A DNA stretch of 57,105 nt from Deltaproteobacteria bacterium (lineage in GTDB: Bacteria; Desulfobacterota; RBG-13-43-22). Where the stretch lies: NCBI GenBank assembly GCA_016208255.1, contig JACQYK010000083.1, forward strand, positions 1 to 57,105, read 5' to 3'. This document shows, piece by piece, positions 34,073-41,962 of this stretch; positions within the stretch are counted from its first letter, which is position 1; the number at the start of each line of letters is the position of its first letter. Both the position numbers and the translations under genes were made by a program. Below the pieces are notes generated by a model. The model was not told the DNA's origin and searched no databases. It worked only from the letters and a program-made list of their open reading frames with translations.

Positions 34073-34850
34073 ACCCTTGGATCGGGGGGAGCACCGAACC
34101 CAGGAGGAACCTGATCCTGTTTATTCAGATCCTGCCGATTTTCGAAAAGACTTTGAACGATTAAGTGGCTTGGCCATGATTGGGAAGATTACGCCGGAGG
34201 TCATTCACGAGATCAATAATCATTTGACCGGGATATTAGGGTACGCCGAATTGCTCTCGATGAAAAAGATTGAAGATGAGAGCATAAAAAAAGGATTAAA
34301 AAATATTTCTTTTTCGGCTGAAAAATGCAAAGAACTGCTGGCCAATGTAATGTCCCTTTCCCGGGAGGAATCACCCCTAATCCGTTTTGGGGATGTCAAC
34401 GAAATAATCGAGAAAACCATAGACCTGCGAAGATGCGCCTTGCGCCACCAACAGATTGAATTGGTTCTGGAGTTGGGGGAAAAAATCCCGGCCTTGGCGG
34501 CGGGGGGAGTTAATTTACAAAAGGCTTTGTTAAATTTGATATTTAAAGCCGAAGAGGCCCTTGAACAAAGAAGCGAGGGAAGGAAGATCGCCATTAAAAC
34601 CCATTTCGACTTCCTGAACCATACCGTCGCCATCACTCTTTCCGCTAATGGTTTTGGGATGGTCCATGACCGTCTGGCCGGTATTTTGAAATTTTTCCCG
34701 GCTGAAGATTCCAGGGAATCGGAAAATGGGTTAATGATTAGAGAAGCAAGACAATGGATCGACGAAAATGGGGGGTCTTTAACCATTGATTCGAATAAGG
34801 GAGAGGGCCCGGTATTCATGGTTCTTTTGCCGGTCCGGGGTAAGGATTAG
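34053..34850 (+). CDS. Histidine-kinase-like protein with a degraded ATP site
   Basis: The 265-residue protein has a HisKA dimerisation region with the H-box PEVIHEINNHLTGILGY (His52), typical of NtrB-type kinases. An HATPase-like domain follows, but its key motifs are eroded. The N-box reads LLNLIFKAEEAL, with Lys where the second Asn is expected. The G1 box reads SANGFGMV, without the Asp that contacts adenine. No sensor domain or membrane segment is present. It may be a phosphatase or scaffold for the neighbouring receivers and not an active kinase. It overlaps the PilZ gene by 20 bases and precedes motA by 3. Confidence 0.8.
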   Translation: MNQTKDKPLDRGEHRTQEEPDPVYSDPADFRKDFERLSGLAMIGKITPEVIHEINNHLTGILGYAELLSMKKIEDESIKKGLKNISFSAEKCKELLANVMSLSREESPLIRFGDVNEIIEKTIDLRRCALRHQQIELVLELGEKIPALAAGGVNLQKALLNLIFKAEEALEQRSEGRKIAIKTHFDFLNHTVAITLSANGFGMVHDRLAGILKFFPAEDSRESENGLMIREARQWIDENGGSLTIDSNKGEGPVFMVLLPVRGKD

Positions 34851-34853
34851 ATC

Positions 34854-35702
34854 ATGTTCGCAATCGTCGGCATTGTAGTTGTTTTAGGAGCCGTGATCGG
34901 CGGTTATCTCATGGAACACGGCAATCTGGGAGTCATTTTTCAGCCGGCTGAACTGGTAATCATTTTTGGGGCTGCCCTGGGTTCCTTTTTAATAGCTTCG
35001 CCTTCCAAAGTGGTTCGGTTGGTGGGTAAACATATTTCTGCTGTCTTCGGGGCTAAAAATCGTATCAAGGAAGACTATTTGGAATTATTGTCCCTGATGA
35101 ATACCCTCTTCATGAAAATCAGAAAGGAGGGCTTGATATCAGTTGAAGCCGATATTGAGAACCCTGCTGACAGTTCTTTGTTTCAAGATTTCAAGAAGAT
35201 CCTCTCCAATCGGAAGGCCGTTGATTTTATTTGCGATAATCTCAAAGTGATTATTTCTTCCAATTTGCCCGCCCATGAAATGGAAAATTTGATGGAGGTC
35301 GATATTGAGGCCCATCAGCACGAATCCCTGATCCCTTCTGTAAGCGTCGCCAAAGTGGCCGATTCCCTTCCCGGGTTCGGTATCGTGGCCGCTGTCTTAG
35401 GGGTGGTTTTAACCATGGGGAAGATCGACCAGCCTCCGGAGGTTCTGGGCCACAGTATCGGGGCGGCCCTGGTGGGGACATTTTTAGGGGTTTTAATGTG
35501 CTACGGTTTTGTAGGGCCCATGGCCTCCAACCTGGAGCATCAAGCCAAAGAAGACGAGGCTTTCTATTCGGTGATCAAGGTGGCCATGGTCGCCTTTGTG
35601 GGGGGGGCACCCCCCCAGCTATCCGTTGAATTCGGAAGAAGGGCTATCCCCGGCAAAGAGAGGCCTACCTTTAATGAACTGGAAGACTATATTCGAAAAT
35701 GA
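34854..35702 (+). CDS. motA: Flagellar stator protein MotA
   Basis: MotA forms the pentameric outer part of the proton or sodium channel stator. The 282-residue protein has four membrane segments (two near 1-55, two near 170-225), a cytoplasmic loop with charged residues that meet FliG, and the conserved stretch SVAKVADSLPGFGIVAAVLG with the channel-gating prolines. The start ATG 34854 follows AGGATTAGATC. It overlaps motB by 4 bases. Confidence 0.96.
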   Translation: MFAIVGIVVVLGAVIGGYLMEHGNLGVIFQPAELVIIFGAALGSFLIASPSKVVRLVGKHISAVFGAKNRIKEDYLELLSLMNTLFMKIRKEGLISVEADIENPADSSLFQDFKKILSNRKAVDFICDNLKVIISSNLPAHEMENLMEVDIEAHQHESLIPSVSVAKVADSLPGFGIVAAVLGVVLTMGKIDQPPEVLGHSIGAALVGTFLGVLMCYGFVGPMASNLEHQAKEDEAFYSVIKVAMVAFVGGAPPQLSVEFGRRAIPGKERPTFNELEDYIRK

Positions 35703-36580
35703 AAGAACAAAAAATCATCATTAAAAAGGTTAAAGGTAAAGGACATAAGGGAGGTCACCACGGTGGAGAATGGAAGGTGGCCTATGCCGATTTTATAACA
35801 GCCATGATGGCTTTTTTTCTGCTTATGTGGTTAATTGCCATCCTGGCCCCGGAAAAGAAGAAAACCATGGCCCAGTATTTCAAAGATGTCAGCATTTTTG
35901 AAAATACCGGGTCCGGTTTCTTTGAAAAGAAGATCGGGATCATGGGTGACGCCGGAGCGCCGAAAACCAAGAGCCAACATGGTGATTTCGCTCAACTCGG
36001 CCGGGAAGAATTCCTGAATCAATTAAAAAAGGATATTGAAACCAATCTAAGAGAAGTTAAAGATCAGGTTTTACTGGAGGTCTATGAGGGTGGGGTTCGG
36101 ATTCAGATAGTTGATAAAGAAGGCCATCCCATGTTTGCCCTGGGGAGTCCGGAACTTACGCCTGAGGCCAAGAATATTATTAAGGTCATCACCAAGAGTA
36201 TTATCAGCCAGGGCAATAATGTGGCCATTGAAGGACATACCGATGCTTTGAATTATTCGACCACTCGCTATACCAACTGGGAGTTGTCGACTCAAAGGGC
36301 CTCAGCCGCCAGAAAGGAACTGGAAACGGAAGGGCTCAATCCCGATCGACTGATCCGGGTGGCGGGATATGCCTCCAAGGAACCGCTAATTAAAGATAAT
36401 CCCAATGATCCGCGTAATCGAAGGATTTCCATCATCCTCCTGTATAATTCTTCCAAAGGGTCCCCCAACCCCCTTCCTGGAATGGGGTTGCCTTCGGAAA
36501 TTATCGGCAGCCATCAAAAACCCCCTTCATCGAACCTTGCAAAAACGTCCCCTGACTGGCGAAGACATTCCCCGCTTTAG
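35699..36580 (+). CDS. motB: Flagellar stator protein MotB
   Basis: MotB anchors the stator to peptidoglycan and carries the channel aspartate. The 293-residue protein begins with a basic cytoplasmic tail and a single membrane segment containing Asp31 in AYADFITAMMAFFLLMWLI. A plug/linker follows, then an OmpA-like peptidoglycan-binding domain (IEGHTDALNY, NWELSTQRASAARKEL, PNDPRNRRISIIL). The last ~35 residues after the domain are a Pro/Ser-rich tail. It ends the operon; REP-like hairpins begin ~70 bases later. Confidence 0.95.
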   Translation: MKEQKIIIKKVKGKGHKGGHHGGEWKVAYADFITAMMAFFLLMWLIAILAPEKKKTMAQYFKDVSIFENTGSGFFEKKIGIMGDAGAPKTKSQHGDFAQLGREEFLNQLKKDIETNLREVKDQVLLEVYEGGVRIQIVDKEGHPMFALGSPELTPEAKNIIKVITKSIISQGNNVAIEGHTDALNYSTTRYTNWELSTQRASAARKELETEGLNPDRLIRVAGYASKEPLIKDNPNDPRNRRISIILLYNSSKGSPNPLPGMGLPSEIIGSHQKPPSSNLAKTSPDWRRHSPL

Positions 36581-36651
36581 TTCGAAAATAGAATTCTGGA
36601 ATCCTGAAGGAAGCCGCCTGTTTAAGTCGGGCCGCTCGGGCCGCTCGACGC

Positions 36652-36773
36652 GGCTCCCGAATGGGAGCCTTTCTCTGAGGTCGGCGAAGCCGACCGTATT
36701 GTCGAGCTTTTGAAGAGGCTTCCATTTGGAAGCCGAATCGCCGAGCTTATGAAGAGGCTCCCTTTGGGGAGCC
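36652..36773. repeat. Cluster of REP-like hairpins between motB and a convergent gene
   Basis: Four short hairpins in a row: GGCTCCC/GGGAGCC (36652-36669), GGTCGGC/GCCGACC (36679-36695), GGCTTCC/GGAAGCC (36717-36734) and GGCTCCC/GGGAGCC (36756-36773). They are linked by copies of CGAGCTT-TGAAGAGGC. The same design is at 24085-24128. Lying between convergent genes, it may act as a two-way transcription end. The rest of 36581-36802 holds no gene. Confidence 0.8.
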
Positions 36774-36802
36774 AATAGGTCGACCGTTCGGAGAAGCCAG
36801 GT

Positions 36803-38008
36803 TCAGACCACCAGGGAGATACCGCTGTATTCATCGGCGGAAAAATCCATGGCATTGCCGTAGGCATCTTTGCCGGAGAACCGGAACATCACATGGGAAG
36901 GGTCGATGGTCGCATTTCCAGCCTCGTTCTGACTGATCCGAAAGGTTACATCGGCGGTTAGCAAATCCTGATGATAGACAATCCCGATCGGTTGAAGAGG
37001 AATGGCCGCATCAGTGGCTGGAAGGGGCAGATTCCAGTTGTACCCGCCCCAGGAATTACCGCCCGGCGCACGTTTGATGTTCCAGTTGAATGGATTTGCC
37101 ACCGACGAAGGGTTCATCTCCTTGTCGAAAATGAAATGTAGGGTAAAATCTTTAGCTGCTCCGGGGGTCTGAAGCGAACTGTCGAGACTTGAGACCGGAG
37201 TTCCCGGACCGGACGAAGGAAGGAAACCATCGGTGTTGTAAGCGAGTCGGATCCTCGGCCGTTGCCGAGGATAGAGCAGGTCCTTGAGATCGGCCTGCAG
37301 GGTTGAATCAATCTTTCCCAGGGCTGCCACCTGTTCATTGGCCTTGTCCATTTCCTTCAGGCCGGCATAGGCCAATCCCAGCTCCAGATAGGCATCACCA
37401 AAATCCTTCTTCCGGCTTATGGCGAAATTCAGTTGATCGACAGCCTCATTGTACTTTCCCATCTGGCGGTAAGTCTGGCCAAGGGCAAAGACCACATCCG
37501 GGTCCCCGGGGAGCATCCCGGCGACTTTTTTAAAGGCCTGTTCCGCCTCCTGGTACCGGCCGACAGACAGGGCGGCCTGTCCGAGTGAATAAAAATTGGT
37601 CGTTGAAACGGGGTTGAGCTGAACCGCCCGTTTATACTCCTCGAAAGCCTCCTGGGACCGGTTTTGGCTAAAATAGATATTGCCAAGGCTCAGGTGATAG
37701 GTGTCATTGTTCGGGTCAAGCCTGATGGCCTGTTTATAGGCCGTGATCGCCTCGCCCGTCTTGTCCAGTTTCAACAGAGACTGGACCATAAGATCGAATG
37801 ACCTCGGAGTGTTCAGAGAATAGGGCGACAAGCCGATCGATCTCCGAAATTCCCCGATAGCCCTTTCGTAGTCGCCTTTTGAGAAATGATCCACCCCCCG
37901 GCTGAGGGCGCTTTCCGCCAAGGCATCGTAGTTCGACTGTTGATTGAAAGTAGCCGAGAAAAGATAATCGGCTGCTGTCATCTGAGAAATCCCCCAACTT
38001 CGATCCAT
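36803..38008 (-). CDS. TPR-repeat protein with C-terminal Ig-like domain
   Basis: The 401-residue protein contains about six tetratricopeptide repeats (residues ~28-235), for example DYERAIGEFRRSIGLSP and QEAEQAFKKVAGMLPGDPDV. A linker follows, then a C-terminal beta-rich domain (~285-400) with FTLHFIFDKEMNPSSVANPF, resembling Ig-like domains of surface or exported proteins. No signal peptide is visible at the N-terminus. The start ATG (38006-38008) is preceded by AAGGAGCC on this strand. It is convergent with motB and divergent from the sugar cluster. TPR proteins scaffold complexes; the specific role here is unknown. Confidence 0.88.
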   Translation of the reverse strand: MDRSWGISQMTAADYLFSATFNQQSNYDALAESALSRGVDHFSKGDYERAIGEFRRSIGLSPYSLNTPRSFDLMVQSLLKLDKTGEAITAYKQAIRLDPNNDTYHLSLGNIYFSQNRSQEAFEEYKRAVQLNPVSTTNFYSLGQAALSVGRYQEAEQAFKKVAGMLPGDPDVVFALGQTYRQMGKYNEAVDQLNFAISRKKDFGDAYLELGLAYAGLKEMDKANEQVAALGKIDSTLQADLKDLLYPRQRPRIRLAYNTDGFLPSSGPGTPVSSLDSSLQTPGAAKDFTLHFIFDKEMNPSSVANPFNWNIKRAPGGNSWGGYNWNLPLPATDAAIPLQPIGIVYHQDLLTADVTFRISQNEAGNATIDPSHVMFRFSGKDAYGNAMDFSADEYSGISLVV

Positions 38009-38223
38009 TGCTCAATGGCTCCTTGGCTGCAATCAGACTTCAAATCTTTTATCGGCATTTCAGGAGAAAAACCTAAGCATTTTAAGTGCGGCTTCACCGC
38101 CAGTGTTTGGTCATTGGGAAATTCCACCTGAAAAATTATTCTAATCTGAACAATGAGCTGTAATTGCCTTTTCACCTGACAGCTGATCAACTTGCTCTTC
38201 GGGTTGTGCCCTATCTCTGTCAT
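37978..38223 (-). CDS. Possible 81-residue protein overlapping the TPR gene start
   Basis: This frame ends 31 bases inside the TPR gene and would be read just before it. It begins MTEIGHNPKSKLISCQVKRQ and includes IIFQVEFPNDQTLAVKPHLK. The composition looks protein-like, but there is no good ribosome site and I recognise no family. Coupled translation with the TPR gene is possible. Low certainty. Confidence 0.3.
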   Translation of the reverse strand: MTEIGHNPKSKLISCQVKRQLQLIVQIRIIFQVEFPNDQTLAVKPHLKCLGFSPEMPIKDLKSDCSQGAIEQWIEVGGFLR

Positions 38224-38505
38224 CTTTTTGACATCTCAAGAATCGGCCCAATAATCTTCCTTTATCCGCAAGTAATTGAAAATAAAAAATTTTTAATAAA
38301 AAGGGCCAATAGCTTCTCATCAGGATGATTTGAATAAAAAGCGGTCTTCAGGCTTGCCAGCCGATAAAATGATATCAAGAGTGAGGCCTTTATTTAGAAC
38401 TGGAGGATATTAATAAATAATATAATTAGTTAGTTATAATACGATTGATCTTGGGGCCTCACTTTTTGGTTTCTATTTTCCAGGCCTTATTTTTTCATCT
38501 TTTGC
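38224..38505. other. A/T-rich intergenic region before the sugar cluster
   Basis: No gene is supported in this ~280-bp divergent spacer between the TPR gene region (- strand) and the sugar cluster (+ strand). It is A/T-rich, with runs such as AATAAAAAATTTTTAATAAAAA, two TATAAT-like hexamers near 38421 and 38435 without a good -35, and a GCCGATAA-like box at 38360 with no matching sigma-28 -35. A sharp drop in G+C here marks the border between the motility region and the accessory cluster. Confidence 0.5.
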
Positions 38506-38520
38506 TGGCATGTTAGTTGC
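38505..38520 (+). promoter_or_regulatory. Consensus sigma-54 promoter at the head of the sugar cluster
   Basis: CTGGCAT-N5-TTGC followed by AAA fits the sigma-54 consensus better than any other site in the window. If used, transcription would begin near 38531, only a few bases before the ATG at 38535, leaving almost no leader for a ribosome site. Either the first message is close to leaderless or the motif is coincidental. Confidence 0.5.
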
Positions 38521-38534
38521 AAACAAATGAAATC

Positions 38535-39545
38535 ATGAAAGTTTTAATAACAGGGATTACCGGTATGGTCGGATCCCATCTCGCCGATTATTTATTGGAG
38601 AACACGGACTGGGATATCTACGGGATGTGCCGCTGGCGGAGTCCTCTTGATAATGTCACCCACCTACTTGATCGGGTCAACCGGAGGGACAGGGTTTTTT
38701 TTGTTGAGGGGGATCTCTGTGATTATATCTCCTTACAGAATGCAGTGGAACAAGCCCGACCCGATTATGTTTTTCACCTGGCAGCCCAAAGCTATCCCCT
38801 GGCGAGTTTTACATCCCCGATTCAGACCCTGGACACCAATATCCTGGGCACGGAACGACTGCTGGAAACGCTGCGGTGCTGTCCTGGAATAGACCCGATC
38901 ATCCATGTCTGCTCTTCTTCCGAGGTTTTTGGCAGAGTTCCCCGCGAAAATCTTCCGATCCATGAGGAATGCCCCTTCCATCCCGCCTCTCCTTATGCCA
39001 TTTCAAAGGCAGGCACCGACTTGGTCGGTAGATTCCATGCCGAAGCCTACGGGCAGAAAGTGCTGGTGACGCGCATGTTCACTCACACGGGGCCGCGACG
39101 GGGAGATGTTTTCGCTGAATCAACCTTTGCCAAACAAATCGCCATGATGGAAAGCGGATTGATCCCCCCGGTGGTGAAAACGGGCAACCTGAAGTCTCTG
39201 CGCACCTGGACCGACGTCCGTGATGCGGTCCGTGCCTATTATCTGTTGGTGTCAGTCAACCCCATTCCAGGATCCTATTACAACATCGGCGGTACCTTCT
39301 CCTGCACGGTGGAGGACATGCTGAAGCATTTGATCTCCATTTCAAGCTGCCCCGACGGCATTCATATCGAAACAGAACCAGCGAGAATCCGTTTTCTTGA
39401 TGCGGACCTGCAAGTTCCCGATACCTCAAAGTTCAGAGAACATACCGGTTGGAAACCCGAGATTTCTTTTGAAAAAACCATGCAGGACCTGCTGGATTAC
39501 TGGCGCCGGCGGGTGAAATGGGGTCAAGTGTTTTTGACGCGATAG
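38535..39545 (+). CDS. GDP-mannose 4,6-dehydratase-like SDR
   Basis: These extended SDR enzymes convert GDP-mannose to GDP-4-keto-6-deoxymannose or reduce that product. The 336-residue protein has the Rossmann motif GITGMVGSH (7-15), catalytic Tyr154-xxx-Lys158 in SPYAISKAGTDL, and a GMD-type substrate segment (TRMFTHTGPRRGDVFAESTF). I use ATG 38535 because SDR proteins start right before MKVLITG; a TTG at 38517 lies within the sigma-54 motif. GMD and its reductase RMD are hard to tell apart by eye. It is the first gene of the cluster and would supply the keto-sugar for the DegT-family and Fcl-like enzymes further on. Confidence 0.85.
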   Translation: MKVLITGITGMVGSHLADYLLENTDWDIYGMCRWRSPLDNVTHLLDRVNRRDRVFFVEGDLCDYISLQNAVEQARPDYVFHLAAQSYPLASFTSPIQTLDTNILGTERLLETLRCCPGIDPIIHVCSSSEVFGRVPRENLPIHEECPFHPASPYAISKAGTDLVGRFHAEAYGQKVLVTRMFTHTGPRRGDVFAESTFAKQIAMMESGLIPPVVKTGNLKSLRTWTDVRDAVRAYYLLVSVNPIPGSYYNIGGTFSCTVEDMLKHLISISSCPDGIHIETEPARIRFLDADLQVPDTSKFREHTGWKPEISFEKTMQDLLDYWRRRVKWGQVFLTR

Positions 39546-39658
39546 CGCATACAAGATCAATTAACTATGGCTGTAAAAGAAACGTTTTCTCTACAATTCC
39601 AAGGATGGACAGCGGGCAAACTATCTTAATAAATCTCGTTCAAAAAGGAGAACATGGT

Positions 39659-40180
39659 ATGCGGAAACGCGCCGTCATAATTACCGCCAAGGGATTTCAG
39701 GATGAAGAATTTATCTATCCCTATTATCGCTTACTAGAAGCTGGCTTCAGCGTTGATGTGGCAACAAAGGACAAGGCACCTGTATTTGGCAAGTTTGGCG
39801 TACCAGCACGGCCAACGGTCAGCACGGACGAATTGAGGTCAGATAACTATGAACTCGTTTTACTCCCGGGAGGTTTTGAGGCACCTGATCGGGTCCGGCT
39901 TTTACCCGAAGTATTGGACTTTGTCCGGCAGATGGATCAACAGAAAAAGCTAATAGCGGCCATCTGTCATGGCCCGTGGATATTGATTTCAGCAGGGGTT
40001 ACTAAAGGACGCAAAATGACCGCCTACTGGAGTATTGAGGCTGATATTCGCAACTCCGGGGCAGACTACCAGCACAAAACCCCTGTGGTAATCGATGGCA
40101 ATCTGATTACCTCTCCCCATTACAATAATAATGGCGACTTTATGAAAGCTGTTGTTGCTTATTTCGAAAAAGGACGATAA
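39659..40180 (+). CDS. DJ-1/PfpI-family protein
   Basis: The 173-residue protein has the class I glutamine amidotransferase-like fold of PfpI, with the nucleophile elbow AAICHGPWILISAG (Cys of ICHG) and LLPGGFEAPD earlier. Members include proteases, glyoxalase III and deglycases that act on methylglyoxal adducts. The start ATG 39659 follows AAAAAGGAGAAC. The frame is open upstream to 39518, but that part lies in the intergenic region. Why a PfpI protein sits in a sugar cluster is unclear; detoxifying reactive keto-intermediates is one guess. It precedes the E1-alpha gene by 7 bases. Confidence 0.85.
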   Translation: MRKRAVIITAKGFQDEEFIYPYYRLLEAGFSVDVATKDKAPVFGKFGVPARPTVSTDELRSDNYELVLLPGGFEAPDRVRLLPEVLDFVRQMDQQKKLIAAICHGPWILISAGVTKGRKMTAYWSIEADIRNSGADYQHKTPVVIDGNLITSPHYNNNGDFMKAVVAYFEKGR

Positions 40181-40187
40181 ATCTCCT

Positions 40188-41066
40188 ATGAGATCTGCAG
40201 ACTTTAACATACGTTGGAATTGCGCAGAAACAACAGCTCAAGAAACATCGCTGGAGATGTATAGAAGCATCTGCCGGAGCAGGTTCTTTGACCAGGAGGT
40301 TATAAGGGCCGTCCAGGATCGCCGTATAACTTATCAGGTATATCTCTCGATAGGCCAGGAAACGGTCTCTGCTGCGCTCGCGTCTGCACTCGCCGGCTTC
40401 ATGTTGTTCACACAGCACCGCTCTCATGCTTATTATCTTGCCTTTGGCGGATCTCCTGAAAAACTTCGCGACGAACTGCTGGGCACCCCCAGCGGAACAA
40501 GCGGCGGACGAGCAGGCTCAAACTGCCTCCAATGCCATGACGAAAGGCTTACCATGTTTGGGCATCACGGTCTTATCGGTGAAAATGTGCCGCAAGCTGT
40601 TGGTGCAGCACTTGGCAGCGGCAAAGAAGTTCTATGTGTTATGGGGGATGGAGCCGCAGAAGAAGATTACATTTATCCTTCGCTTGGGTTTGCTGTGACC
40701 CATAAGCTGCCGGTACTGTTTATTTGTGACGACAACGACCTCTCTATCCTTACTAAGACCAGCACCCGACGAAGTTGGAAAATATCTGATGTTGCCAAAG
40801 GGATTGGAATGCCTGCGGTGAACATAACGGATGATCCTTGGACAATCCTGGCCACTGCACAGGAACTGCAAAGCACCCTACCGGCACTCATCAACGTGTA
40901 TTCGTGCCGTATGCACTGGCACGTAGGTATTGGAACTGACGGACCTCCTGAATGGGATAGATTAAGCCTGATAGAACAGAGGCTTTCAGAGCTTGGGTTA
41001 TCTACATTGTCAAGACAGATCAGGCGGGAAGAGCAGGCAGCCATGGAGCAGTTGTGGGAAAAATAA
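40188..41066 (+). CDS. Thiamine-diphosphate enzyme, E1 alpha-like subunit
   Basis: The 292-residue protein resembles the alpha subunit of 2-oxoacid dehydrogenases. It has QHRSHAYYLAFGG, the GHHGLIGENVPQAVGAALG segment and the TPP-binding motif GDGAAEEDYIYPSLGFAV ending in ICDDNDLS. It is shorter than typical E1 alpha (320-370). The beta subunit follows in a 13-base overlap, but no E2 or E3 gene is near. This suggests a two-subunit TPP enzyme that acts alone, for example ketol or acyl transfer, and not a complete dehydrogenase complex. The substrate is unknown; a sugar or keto-acid is likely from context. Confidence 0.85.
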   Translation: MRSADFNIRWNCAETTAQETSLEMYRSICRSRFFDQEVIRAVQDRRITYQVYLSIGQETVSAALASALAGFMLFTQHRSHAYYLAFGGSPEKLRDELLGTPSGTSGGRAGSNCLQCHDERLTMFGHHGLIGENVPQAVGAALGSGKEVLCVMGDGAAEEDYIYPSLGFAVTHKLPVLFICDDNDLSILTKTSTRRSWKISDVAKGIGMPAVNITDDPWTILATAQELQSTLPALINVYSCRMHWHVGIGTDGPPEWDRLSLIEQRLSELGLSTLSRQIRREEQAAMEQLWEK

Positions 41067-41956
41067 CTGTAGCAGATACCATTCGTGAAATCAGCAGACA
41101 GCATCTTGAAGAAAATAATGGGCTACTGCTTGGGCAATCAATTTCTGCTGTGGGCTGGGTCAATAACACGGTTCCTGATTGCCAGGGAATAATAGAACTG
41201 CCCATGACCGACGTCGCGGGCGCCGGTATTGCGGTTGGGACGGCCATGGTTGGCAGACGGCCGATATTTATCATCCGGTTTCAGGATTTTCTTATTTTAA
41301 ACGGAAGTCCACTTATTAATTACGCCGCCAAGTCGAAAGAACTTCATGGAAGAAGCACACCCATTTTTGTTCGCGCCATTGCTGCCGATGGTATCGGGCC
41401 GGTTCATTCTGGGGTTGTTCACAGCCTATTCATGCATTTTCCGGGTTTCAGGGTCTGCTCACCAATGACACCAAAGGAATACAAAGCCATCTGGAACGAC
41501 TTCATGACCCATGACGATCCGATGATCGTAAGTGAGCATCGGGCAAGCTTTTCAAACACGGAAGAACTCGAAGACGTCATTCACCCTGATGCTAGCATCA
41601 CCCTGTACCCGATCTCTGCCACACGTTTTTCTGCAATGAAAACGGCGGAACAGCTAGCTAAAGAAGGGATCGTATGCAATGTCATACACCTTCTGTGGCT
41701 CAAGCCTTTTGCTGCAGATGCGAGAATGATTCATCCTTTGCTGAACTGTAAGCGTGGCATCGTGATTGATGCCGGACACGAAATTGCCGGGGCTTCCCAA
41801 TCAATAGCCTATCAACTGACCCAAGTAACCGGTCTCCCGGTCCAAGCTCTTGGATTGGAAGACCGTACAAAATGTTTATGTCCTCCCTTTAAAAACGAAA
41901 TGCCAACGGTGGAACGGATCGCCGAAAAAGTGCGAACTATTCTTACAAAGGATTGA
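41054..41956 (+). CDS. Thiamine-diphosphate enzyme, E1 beta-like (transketolase C-terminal) subunit
   Basis: The 300-residue protein has the transketolase pyrimidine-domain and C-terminal fold: ELPMTDVAGAGIAVGTAMVG (with the Glu that activates TPP), the GPVHSGVVHSLFMHFPGFRV region with conserved His residues, and a C-terminal domain (RGIVIDAGHEIAGASQSIAY). It pairs with the overlapping alpha subunit. The split architecture is that of E1 or of split transketolases; the absence of lipoyl and E3 genes argues for a non-dehydrogenase reaction. The following cupin gene begins at once. Confidence 0.85.
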   Translation: MGKITVADTIREISRQHLEENNGLLLGQSISAVGWVNNTVPDCQGIIELPMTDVAGAGIAVGTAMVGRRPIFIIRFQDFLILNGSPLINYAAKSKELHGRSTPIFVRAIAADGIGPVHSGVVHSLFMHFPGFRVCSPMTPKEYKAIWNDFMTHDDPMIVSEHRASFSNTEELEDVIHPDASITLYPISATRFSAMKTAEQLAKEGIVCNVIHLLWLKPFAADARMIHPLLNCKRGIVIDAGHEIAGASQSIAYQLTQVTGLPVQALGLEDRTKCLCPPFKNEMPTVERIAEKVRTILTKD

Positions 41957-41962
41957 GTGGCC

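Noticed and set aside
38360-38367. A GCCGATAA box that matches the sigma-28 -10 exactly
   Set aside because: No TAAA-type -35 lies at 15 or 16 bases upstream; the nearest is 21 bases away.
38517-38534. TTG at 38517 as the start of the GMD-like gene
   Set aside because: It lies within the sigma-54 motif and adds six residues before the invariant MKVLITG start; ATG 38535 fits the family better.
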